40,720 nucleotides of DNA from assembly GCA_030690365.1 (NCBI GenBank), contig JAUYGX010000071.1:1-40720 (forward strand), given 5' to 3'. Below are positions 1 through 9,208 of the stretch, piece after piece; position 1 is the first letter of the stretch, and every line of letters starts with the position of its first letter. A model generated the notes under the pieces. It was not told the DNA's origin and did no database searches. It saw nothing but the letters and a program-made list of their open reading frames with translations. The stretch comes from Bacteroidales bacterium (lineage in GTDB: Bacteria > Bacteroidota > Bacteroidia > Bacteroidales > F082). The translations under genes and the position numbers were made by a program.

Positions 1-907
1 AGCACTTCCTTCTGCATTTTTTGAAGCGCAACAGGAAAAGGTGGAGGATAACCCCCCACCTGGTAGATAGGCTCCAGCTCAACGAATTGAAAGTAGCCTT
101 CTTTTTGCTTGGTAAAAGTAGAAAAATAAAAATAAAAATAATGAACGAATATATTGGATTTAGACACAGTATCTTTTGGTATTCCAAGAGCATCACTTTT
201 CTCAAAATCTGTAATTCTTCCACCCTGAGCATTGAGTCGACTACATAAGCAGAATTGTGTGTATTTATCACACACAAATCATGGCCGTTTAAAAGAGGGT
301 ACCTGTTGAAAATGAAACACCTGTCGAGCAGGAAAAGCCGTTCGGGCCAGGAGGCGATAAGCGGATAGGCGTAGCGGATAGATTCCGTTGCCCGAAACCT
401 GGAAAGGGTCATCATGCCCGCATGTACAGCCCCCATGGGTTCGGTGACGGGTACCGGGACAAACGGAACCAGGTAATTGGTGGCGAAAGTGGATTCAAAT
501 TCAGGTAGATCCTGTTTAAGCGAATCTAACTCATTCAGGTTGTAGGTTCGGTGTGCTTGTGCATCGACCTCCTGAATCAACCAAAAATCAATGCTGTCGT
601 TGTCGTGCAAAAAGCGCCTGATATTTCGCAAATGTGATGTAGTCGCTTCCCACGAAGTTCTTACATTTTCACCTCCATCATAAAAAAAGTCCATTTCGTC
701 CCCCAAACCGGCGTAACCTACATTCCAGGTCATGATGGTGAATGTGGTATCTGAGACAGGTTTTTCAGGGTGTGAAGAATCGAATGGTTTTAACACTTCA
801 ACAGGTAGAGGTTTGTAATCAGTGAAGGTGATAAACGTGGTAAAACCAATAAATAGCAGGAGAGTGGTAAGCAATGTTATGCCGATAATTTTTAGAACCT
901 TTTTCAT
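1..907 (-). CDS. Endonuclease/exonuclease/phosphatase-family protein, 3' part altered or cut by the window edge
   Basis: Read on the minus strand from the ATG at 907, this gives an N-terminal membrane anchor or signal segment (residues 4-27) and then a recognisable EEP-fold hydrolase: MTWNVGYAG (Asn62), LIQEVD (metal-ligand Glu113) and INTHNSAY (Asn215, His217). The family acts on phosphodiester or phosphomonoester bonds, usually with Mg2+; the substrate here is unknown. Family-like sequence runs to about residue 245 (LLEYQK). The GDWN-type and final SDH motifs should follow, but the frame instead enters a Phe/Ile-rich stretch encoded by repeated TTTTTA units and stays open to base 1. A different frame on the same strand is also open from about 240 to 1. 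A frameshift, deletion, chimeric join or contig-edge artefact are all possible. The promoter box at 943-950 supports the start. The family call is firm; intactness is doubtful. Confidence 0.72.
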   Translation of the reverse strand, partial: MKKVLKIIGITLLTTLLLFIGFTTFITFTDYKPLPVEVLKPFDSSHPEKPVSDTTFTIMTWNVGYAGLGDEMDFFYDGGENVRTSWEATTSHLRNIRRFLHDNDSIDFWLIQEVDAQAHRTYNLNELDSLKQDLPEFESTFATNYLVPFVPVPVTEPMGAVHAGMMTLSRFRATESIRYAYPLIASWPERLFLLDRCFIFNRYPLLNGHDLCVINTHNSAYVVDSMLRVEELQILRKVMLLEYQKILCLNPIYSFIIFIFIFLLLPSKKKATFNSLSWSLSTRWGVILHLFLLRFKKCRRKC

Positions 908-942
908 CTATGTCAAATAGTGTGAGTTGAACCTTACAAAAT

Positions 943-950
943 CAAAATTA
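943..950 (-). promoter_or_regulatory. Bacteroidota -7 promoter box for the EEP-family gene
   Basis: On the minus strand this reads TAATTTTG, a perfect match to the Bacteroidota TAnnTTTG -7 element. It lies 35 bases upstream of the ATG at 907. I saw no clear -33 TTTG partner at the usual spacing. Confidence 0.5.
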
Positions 951-1052
951 TGAATATTTTGTTGCTGAAGCATTGGGGGTAAATTTTATTATTTTTCCTC
1001 TTTGGCATAATTCCAAAAAAGCACCTTATGTTAATTCTACATTAAGTTATTG

Positions 1053-1060
1053 TAAATTTG
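1053..1060 (+). promoter_or_regulatory. -7 promoter box for the LTA-synthase-like gene
   Basis: TAAATTTG matches TAnnTTTG exactly and sits 35 bases before the ATG at 1096. It helps decide that start: the in-frame TTG further upstream (973) would lie before the predicted transcription start. Confidence 0.5.
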
Positions 1061-1095
1061 CGCATTGTTTCTATCGGGAAATCAATAAAGCATTC

Positions 1096-3039
1096 ATGTA
1101 CCGCATTCGAAATCTAAGTGTAATATTCAAATCGTACCTTTTAACACTAAGTGTTTTCACTCTTTTCAGGGTGATGCTTTTTATTACTGAAAATGATCGG
1201 GTTAGTATTCGTACAGATACACTTGCGAATATTTTTTACTCGTTTTTAATGGGACTTCGATTTGATGTGGTGATCAGTGGTTATATTCTGTTGCTACCAG
1301 CATTGATCTTATCGGTGATGGCCATTTGGAACAAATGGAATGATCAAGTATACAGAGGTGTTTTTTATTGGATATTGATCTTGTTCACCATTTCATTTGT
1401 CATTTGCGCGGCTGATATTCCCTATTTCAATCAGTTTTTTTCAAGGTTTGCCATCGGTGCGTTTGCCTGGATCGACAGCCCGTATTTTGTGATGAGTATG
1501 ATCATCGAAGAGCCAAAATACTATCTCATCCTGGTACCTTTGGTTTATTTAGTAGTTGTTTTTTACAAACTGCTTCACCGGATTTTTTTCGCCAAAAAAG
1601 AAACTTCAGTTATAAAAAGTGTTTGGATCAGGGTCATGATATCCGTGGTAATGATTGCGATGATGCTTGTCGGGATCAGAGGCAGGATTGAGAGGAAATC
1701 ACCGATCCGCATCGGATCAGCTTATTTTTGTCAGAACCCTTTCCTGAATCAACTCGGGTTAAACCCTGTGTTTACATTGATGCGGTCGTATCTCGACGAA
1801 CAAGATAAGCGAAATAGGAAAATTCATTTCATGCCTGCTGACAGGGCCATAGAAATTGTTCAGGATCAGTTAAATATTGATCAAAAAAATTTTAATTCAC
1901 CCATTGCCAGGGAGGTCATTCCGGATTCAATCTATCAAAAGCCGCCAAATGTGGTTTTGGTGATTATGGAGGGCATGAGTGCAGCAAAAATGTCGAGACA
2001 TGGAAACCCATACCATCTCACCCCGTTTTTGGATAGCCTTGCCAACCATTCTTATTACTTTGAAAATATTTACACCGCTGGCAAGCATACATTTAATGGC
2101 ATTTTTGGTACCCTGTTTTCGTTTCCCGCCTTATACCAGCAACATCCTTTAAAAAAGATCAAAAGATACAATGGTTTGGGCTCAACGCTTTATGAATTGG
2201 GATACTCAACCATTTATTTTACAACCCACGATGGTCAGTTCGACAATATCGAAGGGTTTTTACGTGCAAACGATTTTGAACGGATCGTATCTCAAAAGGA
2301 TTTTCCGTCCAAAGAGGTGAAAACCACTTTGGGTGTTCCTGACGATTTTTTGTTTGAGTTTGCCATTCCTGAATTGGATGCCTTATCCCAAAAGGATCAG
2401 CCGTTTTTTGCCGCTATTATGACGGCCAGCGACCATGGGCCTTATTACATACCTGATTATTTTACGCCTAGATGCAGCGAGATAAAACTACAAATCGTGG
2501 AATATGCTGACTGGGCGTTGCAAAAGTTTGTCCGATTGGCCTCGCAAAAGGAATGGTTTAACAATACCATTTTTGTTTTTGTAGCCGATCATGGTGTCCC
2601 TCTCACGGCTGCTTATGATATTTCACTCGACTATTTTCATACACCGCTTATTTTTTATGCTCCTGGATTAATCAATCAACCTACTGTATTTGATTGCATT
2701 GGTGGTCAAATTGATATCTTCCCGACTTTAATGGGATTGCTACACCTACCTTACATAAATAATTCACCAGGCGTTGATCTGATACAATCCAATCGACCAT
2801 TCATCTTTATCAATGATGACGACAAAATCGGAATCCTCGACGGGCAAAATCTGTTGATCCTTAATAATAAAAAATGCGATGCGTTGTATCATTATCGAAA
2901 TTCAGATACCACAAACTATGCAAATAAGTATCCAGAATTGGTTAATGAAATGGCTACTTATGCCAGGGCTAATCTACAGGTTTTTCAGTCGATGCTGAAT
3001 AACCACCAAACCCGGGTGGATACGAAATTGTCGAAATAA
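1096..3039 (+). CDS. LTA synthase-family membrane sulfatase-fold protein (phosphoglycerol transferase-like)
   Basis: A 647-residue inner-membrane protein with about five hydrophobic helices in residues 1-230, followed by an extracytoplasmic alkaline-phosphatase/sulfatase-fold domain from about residue 285. Visible active-site elements are Glu292 in VIMEGMS (metal ligand), Thr332 in GKHTFNG (the nucleophile position of LtaS-type enzymes) and Asp498-His499 in VADHGVP (metal ligands), with a later HTPLIFYAPG strand. In Gram-positives this family polymerises glycerol phosphate. Gram-negative members move phosphoglycerol or phosphoethanolamine onto lipids or glycans, so the substrate cannot be named here. 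The ATG at 1096 is chosen over an in-frame TTG at 973 because the first membrane helix begins soon after it and a -7 box precedes it. The gene stands alone and converges on the next gene across a shared terminator. Confidence 0.85.
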   Translation: MYRIRNLSVIFKSYLLTLSVFTLFRVMLFITENDRVSIRTDTLANIFYSFLMGLRFDVVISGYILLLPALILSVMAIWNKWNDQVYRGVFYWILILFTISFVICAADIPYFNQFFSRFAIGAFAWIDSPYFVMSMIIEEPKYYLILVPLVYLVVVFYKLLHRIFFAKKETSVIKSVWIRVMISVVMIAMMLVGIRGRIERKSPIRIGSAYFCQNPFLNQLGLNPVFTLMRSYLDEQDKRNRKIHFMPADRAIEIVQDQLNIDQKNFNSPIAREVIPDSIYQKPPNVVLVIMEGMSAAKMSRHGNPYHLTPFLDSLANHSYYFENIYTAGKHTFNGIFGTLFSFPALYQQHPLKKIKRYNGLGSTLYELGYSTIYFTTHDGQFDNIEGFLRANDFERIVSQKDFPSKEVKTTLGVPDDFLFEFAIPELDALSQKDQPFFAAIMTASDHGPYYIPDYFTPRCSEIKLQIVEYADWALQKFVRLASQKEWFNNTIFVFVADHGVPLTAAYDISLDYFHTPLIFYAPGLINQPTVFDCIGGQIDIFPTLMGLLHLPYINNSPGVDLIQSNRPFIFINDDDKIGILDGQNLLILNNKKCDALYHYRNSDTTNYANKYPELVNEMATYARANLQVFQSMLNNHQTRVDTKLSK

Positions 3040-3045
3040 GTAAAA

Positions 3046-3070
3046 AAAAAGCCCGAAAGTTGGGCTTTTT
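3046..3070. terminator. Bidirectional intrinsic terminator
   Basis: AAAAAGCCC (3046-3054), loop of 7, GGGCTTTTT (3062-3070). It has a T-run on the plus strand and an A-run that becomes a T-run on the minus strand. It lies between convergent genes ending at 3039 and 3129 and can serve both. Confidence 0.85.
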
Positions 3071-3128
3071 ATTAATCTATAACCAGACTGGATCACCAGG
3101 TGGTTTCCACCTGATCGCCGTAAGCTGA

Positions 3129-6100
3129 TTATTTTATTACAATTTTCCTGACATCGGTTCCGGAATTGGTGTTGATTTCAACAAAGTAGATTCCTTTGGC
3201 CTGGTTCGATAAATTGATCTGTCTGGTAAAAGTAGCCTTGGTTTCCACCGGTTGTTCCGAAAGAATAACCTGTCCCTGCATATTTCTAATTTTCAGGCTC
3301 ACCGGTCCAATCATGTTTTTTACAGTCATGTGAAATAATCCATTTGAAGGATTTGGGATAATATCCATAATAATGGCTGCGGCGGTTGTTTCTTCAAAAC
3401 CCAAATTGTTTACTATCTGCACGTTGTCGATATACAGGTTGTTTCCAAAATTGCAGTACGATTCAAACATAATCTTACAATTGTCATTGCCAATCCAGTT
3501 GGAAATATCTATCGAAATGCAGCTGCTTCCATAACCTTCGCCGCACCAGTCTTCGCTGCTTTGCGGGATAAATGGTTCGGTTGTGGTTGGGCTGGTTTCA
3601 AAAATTCCATTTCCATCAGGCCCGTTGGCGTATATTTTTGTCCAGTTATCGCCGCAATCTGTTGAAATGTAAACACATAACGAGTCGATTTGCATGTATC
3701 GCAATGCATAGGCATGGTCGAATATCAACGTGAGGTTGTCGTACCCTTTCAGGCTGAGCGTGGGACTGATTAACCGGTCGCGTTGTCCAAATCCAAGGTA
3801 GTTTATGATATTCATAAAGGCAGCTTTGTCGCCGGGTTCCGATCCGGTAACGGTCGCGGTGGCCCAGGTGGTCAATCCATCCGGATTTTCAACTGTCCAG
3901 CCACTTATGTCCATGTTTTCCACTTCAAAACTTTCCACAAATGGCATAGGCGACCCTCCTGAATGGATATAATCTGTTTTGGTTACAGTATTGCTACCAA
4001 TTGAATTGGTGGAGGTAAGCGTAACGGAATACACCCCTGGCTCGAAAACCACCTTTGGATTTTGCGAATTGGTGGTGGTGTTATCCACGAAAGTATAGGT
4101 TTGAGGCGCAAAGCTCCATTCCCAGGCCACCGGACAAAACAGCGACTGATCGATGAACTCTACTACCTGATTGCTACAGGCGGCCGAATCGGCAGTCGCA
4201 AAATCGGTAGCAGGCAGGAGACTGCTGCTGATGGTGATATAATCTTCCTTTAACAGGGTATCAGCCCCAATACTATTGGTTACGATCAATTGCACATTGT
4301 AGATTCCTTCACTGGAATACACGATGTCTGAAGGATTTTTTTCGTTGGAAGTGGATGGCGTCCCGCCTTCAAAAGTCCATTCATAGGTGGCCGGCGGTCC
4401 CTGCGACAAACTGGTGAAACTATTATCACATCCAACCGGAATGGTTAGCTGTTCGGCTTCAAAATCGGCTACCGGAGCATTCATCAGCAGCCCGGTTTCC
4501 CAAAGTCCCCTCCCGTAAGTAGCAGCCCTGATGAGTTGTGAGTCGAACTGTATTTCCAGTTCTTTTACCACCACATTGGGTAATCCGTCCATAAACGATA
4601 TCCAATCGGTTTGCTCTTCGTCGATGTAATAAACGCCTACATCCATGCCCACATATAGCGGGTTCAGATTGCCCAGGTAAAAGGCAACACAGTTTGCAGG
4701 TATATTGGGCAGGTTTCTGGAATAATTGGTCCAGGTAGCTCCTCCATTATTTGACATATACACTTTTTCGCCATCGTTATATCCCGATAGGCTTACAGCA
4801 ATAATTTCCGGATTTTCCGGATGAATAGCGATATACGTAATGGACAGATTTGGCAGTCCGCTCGAAATATTGGTCCAGCTATCGCCACCATCTTTGGTGC
4901 GGTAAATTTTGGCTGCTCTGGAAGTATACAGGTAGTTGGGGTCTGATTCTGAAATGGCCAGGTTGTTCAGATTGCCAATTCCAAAGCTGGAAATGGTGGA
5001 CCAGCTGTTCATGCCATTGGTTGTTTTTCTTACTTCCGAATTGCCAACATACAGTGTTTGCGGATTGGTAGGATGAATAACAAAAGGAGTAATCCAGTTG
5101 CCTTCACCGGGTTGGGCAATGTTTACGTCACCAAAGTTACCTCCGGCATTCGATTTGTAAAAAGTACCATTTTGTGAAGTTCCATAAACGATGTCGCTGT
5201 TCGAATAATCGGGAAGGCATTCCATACCATCGGCTCCAAGCCATTCATGCCAATGATCGTACGAATATACACTGGTTCCATTGTCCTGCGATCCTCCCAG
5301 AATTTTGTAGGGATCGTTTTTTGAAGTACCAATTCTGTAAAATTGCCTGATACCAACGCCTTCGGTGAGGTTGATCCAGGTGGCCCCGTCATCAGTTGTT
5401 TTGGTGATCAGTCCATCACTTCCAACATACATAGTGCCTCCATAATATACCATTTCGTGTATGTCACAATGGGTGTATCCCACCGAATTCCCCCAGGTCC
5501 AGTCGGTAGTTTCGGTCCATGAAAGTGCTCCGTTCGATGATTTCCACGTGTTAAATTCACCCAGATGAACTTCTTCCGGATTTACGTGTGAAACACACAG
5601 TGCCAGGTCGTACCAAGCCTGATTTCCCGATGTTGGTTGATCGGAACGAAAGGTAAAAGAGTCGCCACCATCGCCGGAACGGTAGATACCTGATCCTGAA
5701 GAATAGAAATACACATATTCAGGATTGGCCTCTGTAACAGCAATTTGCGCGCGACTGGAAATAGGAACGCCGGTAGTTTCAGTAAAAGTGGCACCACCGT
5801 TGACAGATTTAAAAAATCGCCGGGTAATGGCATAAATTGTGTTTGGATCGCCGGGCTTAAATTCCATATCATCGATGTCTCCCGAAAGAATATTGGTCCA
5901 GGTGGCTCCGGAATCCTCAGTTTTATAAAGGCCGCTGGTGGTAGCGGCAAAAAGGATGTTGGGGTTGTTCGGGTTAATCAGCAACTTCGAAATGGTTCTG
6001 TTCTGGTATATGTTCCATTCCATGCCGGTGGTATTCCAGGTTTGTCCTCCATCCATTGATTTAAGTATCCCGACACTGTAATTGTCGTTGGCATCTTTAT

Positions 6101-6710
6101 CGCCGGTTCCAATATAAATAATATCTGTGTTGTTGGGGTCGATGGCTATGGCCGAAACGCCTAAAACGGGTTGATAGTCGGTGAGTGGTTCCCAGTTCAA
6201 TCCTTCGTTAACGGTTTTCCACAATCCACCGGAGGGTGAACCGATATAAATGGTTTGGTCGTTACCGGGCTCAAGAGCAATCACATTGATGCGGCCAATC
6301 CCCGGACTCCAGTGTCCGGTAACATTGGCCGAGGTGACCGGTCCGAGTGTCAACCAGTTGCTTCTTGATGATTTTTCTGTGGAAGGATATTTTTCGTTGA
6401 ACCGGGTTATTTCATCCCATATTTGGGGATGGTTCAACCGATCGCCAGAAGGATACACGCGTTGTTCGGTGAGATATTCCCACCGTTTAAATTGTTTATA
6501 CCCACTTCCTTTCCCTTTTTTGTGGGATTCGAACCACAAATTAGCTTCTTGTTGAACATCATAAAAGTTGACGCCGGGATCCTGCATCATTTCAACCCAT
6601 TTTGGGGTTAAACTATTGCTGGTTGGTGTGGTGGAATTTTGCGAAATCCCTGTCTGTGAAAACAGAAAAAGCGAAACTAATAAAACGGATATGGATGTGA
6701 AGAATCTCAT
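3129..6710 (-). CDS. Secreted BNR/VPS10-like repeat protein with PKD domains and T9SS type A sorting tail
   Basis: This 1193-residue protein begins with a Sec signal peptide (residues 1 to about 23, ending GISQ). Residues of about 115-735 form a beta-propeller-like region built from many Asp-box/BNR repeats (for example STDCGDNW-like and KTEDSGATW motifs, SxDxGxTW pattern), as in VPS10/sialidase-like propellers. Two PKD domains follow (about 745-835 and 838-933, with YEWTFEGG and WEWSFAP), then a jelly-roll/MAM-like domain (about 935-1100). It ends in a type A T9SS tail starting near IIPNPSNG and closing with KIVIK. It should be exported by Sec, then by T9SS, and released or anchored at the surface. 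No catalytic residues of sialidase are evident, so binding, adhesion or polymer handling is more likely than hydrolysis. Monocistronic; the terminator at 3046-3070 closes it. Confidence 0.9.
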   Translation of the reverse strand: MRFFTSISVLLVSLFLFSQTGISQNSTTPTSNSLTPKWVEMMQDPGVNFYDVQQEANLWFESHKKGKGSGYKQFKRWEYLTEQRVYPSGDRLNHPQIWDEITRFNEKYPSTEKSSRSNWLTLGPVTSANVTGHWSPGIGRINVIALEPGNDQTIYIGSPSGGLWKTVNEGLNWEPLTDYQPVLGVSAIAIDPNNTDIIYIGTGDKDANDNYSVGILKSMDGGQTWNTTGMEWNIYQNRTISKLLINPNNPNILFAATTSGLYKTEDSGATWTNILSGDIDDMEFKPGDPNTIYAITRRFFKSVNGGATFTETTGVPISSRAQIAVTEANPEYVYFYSSGSGIYRSGDGGDSFTFRSDQPTSGNQAWYDLALCVSHVNPEEVHLGEFNTWKSSNGALSWTETTDWTWGNSVGYTHCDIHEMVYYGGTMYVGSDGLITKTTDDGATWINLTEGVGIRQFYRIGTSKNDPYKILGGSQDNGTSVYSYDHWHEWLGADGMECLPDYSNSDIVYGTSQNGTFYKSNAGGNFGDVNIAQPGEGNWITPFVIHPTNPQTLYVGNSEVRKTTNGMNSWSTISSFGIGNLNNLAISESDPNYLYTSRAAKIYRTKDGGDSWTNISSGLPNLSITYIAIHPENPEIIAVSLSGYNDGEKVYMSNNGGATWTNYSRNLPNIPANCVAFYLGNLNPLYVGMDVGVYYIDEEQTDWISFMDGLPNVVVKELEIQFDSQLIRAATYGRGLWETGLLMNAPVADFEAEQLTIPVGCDNSFTSLSQGPPATYEWTFEGGTPSTSNEKNPSDIVYSSEGIYNVQLIVTNSIGADTLLKEDYITISSSLLPATDFATADSAACSNQVVEFIDQSLFCPVAWEWSFAPQTYTFVDNTTTNSQNPKVVFEPGVYSVTLTSTNSIGSNTVTKTDYIHSGGSPMPFVESFEVENMDISGWTVENPDGLTTWATATVTGSEPGDKAAFMNIINYLGFGQRDRLISPTLSLKGYDNLTLIFDHAYALRYMQIDSLCVYISTDCGDNWTKIYANGPDGNGIFETSPTTTEPFIPQSSEDWCGEGYGSSCISIDISNWIGNDNCKIMFESYCNFGNNLYIDNVQIVNNLGFEETTAAAIIMDIIPNPSNGLFHMTVKNMIGPVSLKIRNMQGQVILSEQPVETKATFTRQINLSNQAKGIYFVEINTNSGTDVRKIVIK

Positions 6711-7019
6711 AGGTGTTGGTTTGATAATGAACTGAAAATCTAACTACAAAGAAAGTGATTTTATGGATAGACCATTATGGTGAGATGACAAGAGTTTGAG
6801 GTGGAAGGATGCATTTGGTTGAAGAAATTTCCCCGCGCTTACACCAAGTGTTTGTTTTTAAAGAAGTAGTTGTGATAAATTTTTTTATTTTAGCCTGGTC
6901 GTTGAACAAAACTATTGTGAAAGCCAGCACTACTATATTTACTCTCAGATCAACTTATTTTTAATAGTTGCATTGCGACAACATTATGGGTTTATTTTCA
7001 ATTTGTTAGATAATCAGGT
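6711..7019. other. Divergent intergenic region without a gene
   Basis: 309 AT-rich bases between two divergent start codons. I found no reading frame of interest, no RNA gene and no strong hairpin. Promoters for both neighbours must lie here, but no perfect TAnnTTTG box is present; the closest plus-strand match is TCAATTTG near 6998-7005. Confidence 0.5.
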
Positions 7020-9041
7020 ATGAATAAATTTTTACTCTTCTTTGTTTTGGTTGTTCTGGGCTATAGCTCATTTTCTCAAAAAAATGTGACAAATTATGCC
7101 TCTAGTTTGCAGGCTGTTTTTGATCATTATGATGAGAATGAATTTTATGATGCGATCATTGAAATCGATACCCTTTTAAAAAGATACCCGAAGGAAGCCA
7201 GGTTATATTATATCCGAGGTTATATTAATTATAGGATGAACGATTTTGAACTGGCAAGGAATGATATGCAACAGGCCAGATCGTTGGGTTATAAAGGACA
7301 TAGAAATTTCATGAGCAGAGTAATTTCGAATGAATACATGGTCAACTTAATGACAAAATATTATTATAATGACACATTAAAACTCAATGCCGACAATAAC
7401 TATAAGAAGCACTATGGATTGAAAGATTCGTTGCAGGGAGCATTGCGACACCAACGTACCTGTTTTGATGTATATTATTATGATCTGACAGTGAAAATTA
7501 TTCCTGCAAAGCGGAGCATTGAAGGTGAGAATAAAATCTACTTTACTACCACCGATACCACGAATGAAATACAGATCGACCTGGCTGAAAACCTACAGAT
7601 CAGATCCATCGAATGGAATAATACAAAGTTAAGATACAAAAGGATATACAATGCCATTTTTATACGGTTTCCGAGGAAACTAAATGAAAATGAAAATCAA
7701 TTTATTACCATAAGGTATGTCGGGGAACCGCGAAAGGCATCTAATCCACCATGGAATGGAGGATTTGTCTGGAAGAAAAAAAGAGGCCACTGGTGGGTTG
7801 GCGTGGCCTGCGAACATTTGGGGGCCAGTGCGTGGTGGCCCTGCAAAGATCACCTGACAGAAAAACCCGATTCCATGCGCATCAACATTCAGGTGCCATC
7901 AAAATATCAGGCCATTTCAAATGGTAACCTGCGATCAACAACTTCACTATCTCACAACTACACCAATTTTGAATGGTTTGTCAGCTATCCCATCAACAGT
8001 TATGGCGTTACTTTTTACATGGGGAAATTTGTAAATTTCAACGAAATGTTCACCAACGAAAACGGATCTTATCCAATTGATTATTATGTGCTTCCACACA
8101 ATTTGGCTAAGGCAAAACAATATTATAACAATACCAGGGACATTGTTGAAGCATATGAAAAGTTGTTTGGCGAATATCCCTATTCAAATGATGGCATGGC
8201 CATGGTGGAGGCTCCCTATGAAGGAATGGAGCATCAAAGTGCCATTGCCATTGGTGATGTGTATTCCGAAAAAACCCGAAAAGACTATGATTTTAGAGAT
8301 TATAAATACCTGGTGATTCACGAAATGGCGCACGAATGGTGGGGAAATACCGTAACTATGAGCGATATGGCTGATGCCTGGATTAGCGAAGGTTTTGCCA
8401 CCTATGCCGAACATTTATTTATGGAGGAAAGATATGGATATGACGAATATCTGAATGCATCGGCTCATAACATGTTTTACATATTAAATATTTGGCCGGT
8501 TGTTGGGATAAACGATGTAAATGACAACACCTTTTTAAGTGGAGATATTTATCATAAGGGTGCAGCAATGCTTAATAACCTCAGGTGTAGCTTAAATGAT
8601 GACAGTTTGTTTTTTGCCATGATCAAGGGGTTTTATTCGGAGTTCAGGTTTAAAACAATAACGACCACTGATTTTATTGAATTCGTAAATAATTATACCG
8701 GACAGGATTTTACGGCCTTTTTCAATAAATTCCTCTACGATACCGAACCTCCTGTTTTACAATACTCGTTTACAAATAAGGACAACTTACTTCTATTTAC
8801 CTACAAATGGATTAATGTGGACAGTAGTTTCACCATGCCATTCAGCATCATGATAAACAAGTTCCAGAATATCAGGTTGGTTGGAACTACTAAAAATAAT
8901 ACTATCAGAGTTTCAAATACCGATTCCTTTTATTTGCCAAATGAGAAAAGGTACTATCATAAAAAGTTACAACCGAACTCATTTACCTACTATTGGACCC
9001 ACTGGGTAAAACCTGAGGAGCAAAATGACGAAGTTGAATAA
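7020..9041 (+). CDS. M1-family metallo-aminopeptidase with N-terminal TPR-like region
   Basis: A 673-residue exported zinc peptidase. A signal peptide (residues 1-19) is followed by a TPR-like helical segment (about 30-110: repeated Y-x-A-I and L-Y-Y-I-R-G patterns), then the M1 beta domain and the thermolysin-like domain. The catalytic set is complete: substrate-binding GMEHQ (402-406, the GAMEN equivalent), the zinc site HEMAH (434-438) with Glu457 after exactly 18 residues, and Tyr511 in SGDIYHKGA. It should remove N-terminal residues from peptides in the periplasm or at the cell surface. The usual C-terminal helical ERAP domain is absent, as in the shorter Bacteroidota M1 proteins. The N-terminal TPR segment is an uncommon addition and may recruit a partner. 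It has its own transcription unit, divergent from the BNR protein. Confidence 0.9.
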   Translation: MNKFLLFFVLVVLGYSSFSQKNVTNYASSLQAVFDHYDENEFYDAIIEIDTLLKRYPKEARLYYIRGYINYRMNDFELARNDMQQARSLGYKGHRNFMSRVISNEYMVNLMTKYYYNDTLKLNADNNYKKHYGLKDSLQGALRHQRTCFDVYYYDLTVKIIPAKRSIEGENKIYFTTTDTTNEIQIDLAENLQIRSIEWNNTKLRYKRIYNAIFIRFPRKLNENENQFITIRYVGEPRKASNPPWNGGFVWKKKRGHWWVGVACEHLGASAWWPCKDHLTEKPDSMRINIQVPSKYQAISNGNLRSTTSLSHNYTNFEWFVSYPINSYGVTFYMGKFVNFNEMFTNENGSYPIDYYVLPHNLAKAKQYYNNTRDIVEAYEKLFGEYPYSNDGMAMVEAPYEGMEHQSAIAIGDVYSEKTRKDYDFRDYKYLVIHEMAHEWWGNTVTMSDMADAWISEGFATYAEHLFMEERYGYDEYLNASAHNMFYILNIWPVVGINDVNDNTFLSGDIYHKGAAMLNNLRCSLNDDSLFFAMIKGFYSEFRFKTITTTDFIEFVNNYTGQDFTAFFNKFLYDTEPPVLQYSFTNKDNLLLFTYKWINVDSSFTMPFSIMINKFQNIRLVGTTKNNTIRVSNTDSFYLPNEKRYYHKKLQPNSFTYYWTHWVKPEEQNDEVE

Positions 9042-9110
9042 GGAAAAATGTTCTGGTAAATTGTCAGGTTCGTAATGTAAGCCAGAATAAAATCACAAGG
9101 CATTATTCTC

Positions 9111-9118
9111 TACCTTTG
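9111..9118 (+). promoter_or_regulatory. -7 promoter box for the DUF2130 gene
   Basis: TACCTTTG, an exact TAnnTTTG match, 90 bases upstream of the ATG at 9209. The predicted leader would contain the terminator-like hairpin at 9132-9151. Confidence 0.5.
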
Positions 9119-9131
9119 TCTATTCAACCTG

Positions 9132-9151
9132 ACCGGGAATCTCGGTTTTTT
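9132..9151 (+). terminator. Terminator-like hairpin between the M1 peptidase and DUF2130 genes
   Basis: ACCGGG - AAT - CTCGGT (9132-9146; one G-T pair), followed by six T (9146-9151). It may simply end the M1 peptidase transcript. However, it lies about 14 bases downstream of the TACCTTTG box, so it could also sit in the leader of the next gene. Confidence 0.55.
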
Positions 9152-9208
9152 AGATAAGCAGAAATACCTGTCACTGTTGAATTCTCAGTTTATCAATAAT
9201 TAAGCAAT

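Noticed and set aside
21-248. Plus-strand 75-codon open frame at the left edge
   Set aside because: Composition is not protein-like, it has no promoter box, and it lies antisense to the EEP-family gene.
3097-3113. CAGGTGG-TTT-CCACCTG inverted repeat
   Set aside because: A 7-bp stem with a 3-base loop and no T-run, next to a much better terminator; too weak to assign a role.
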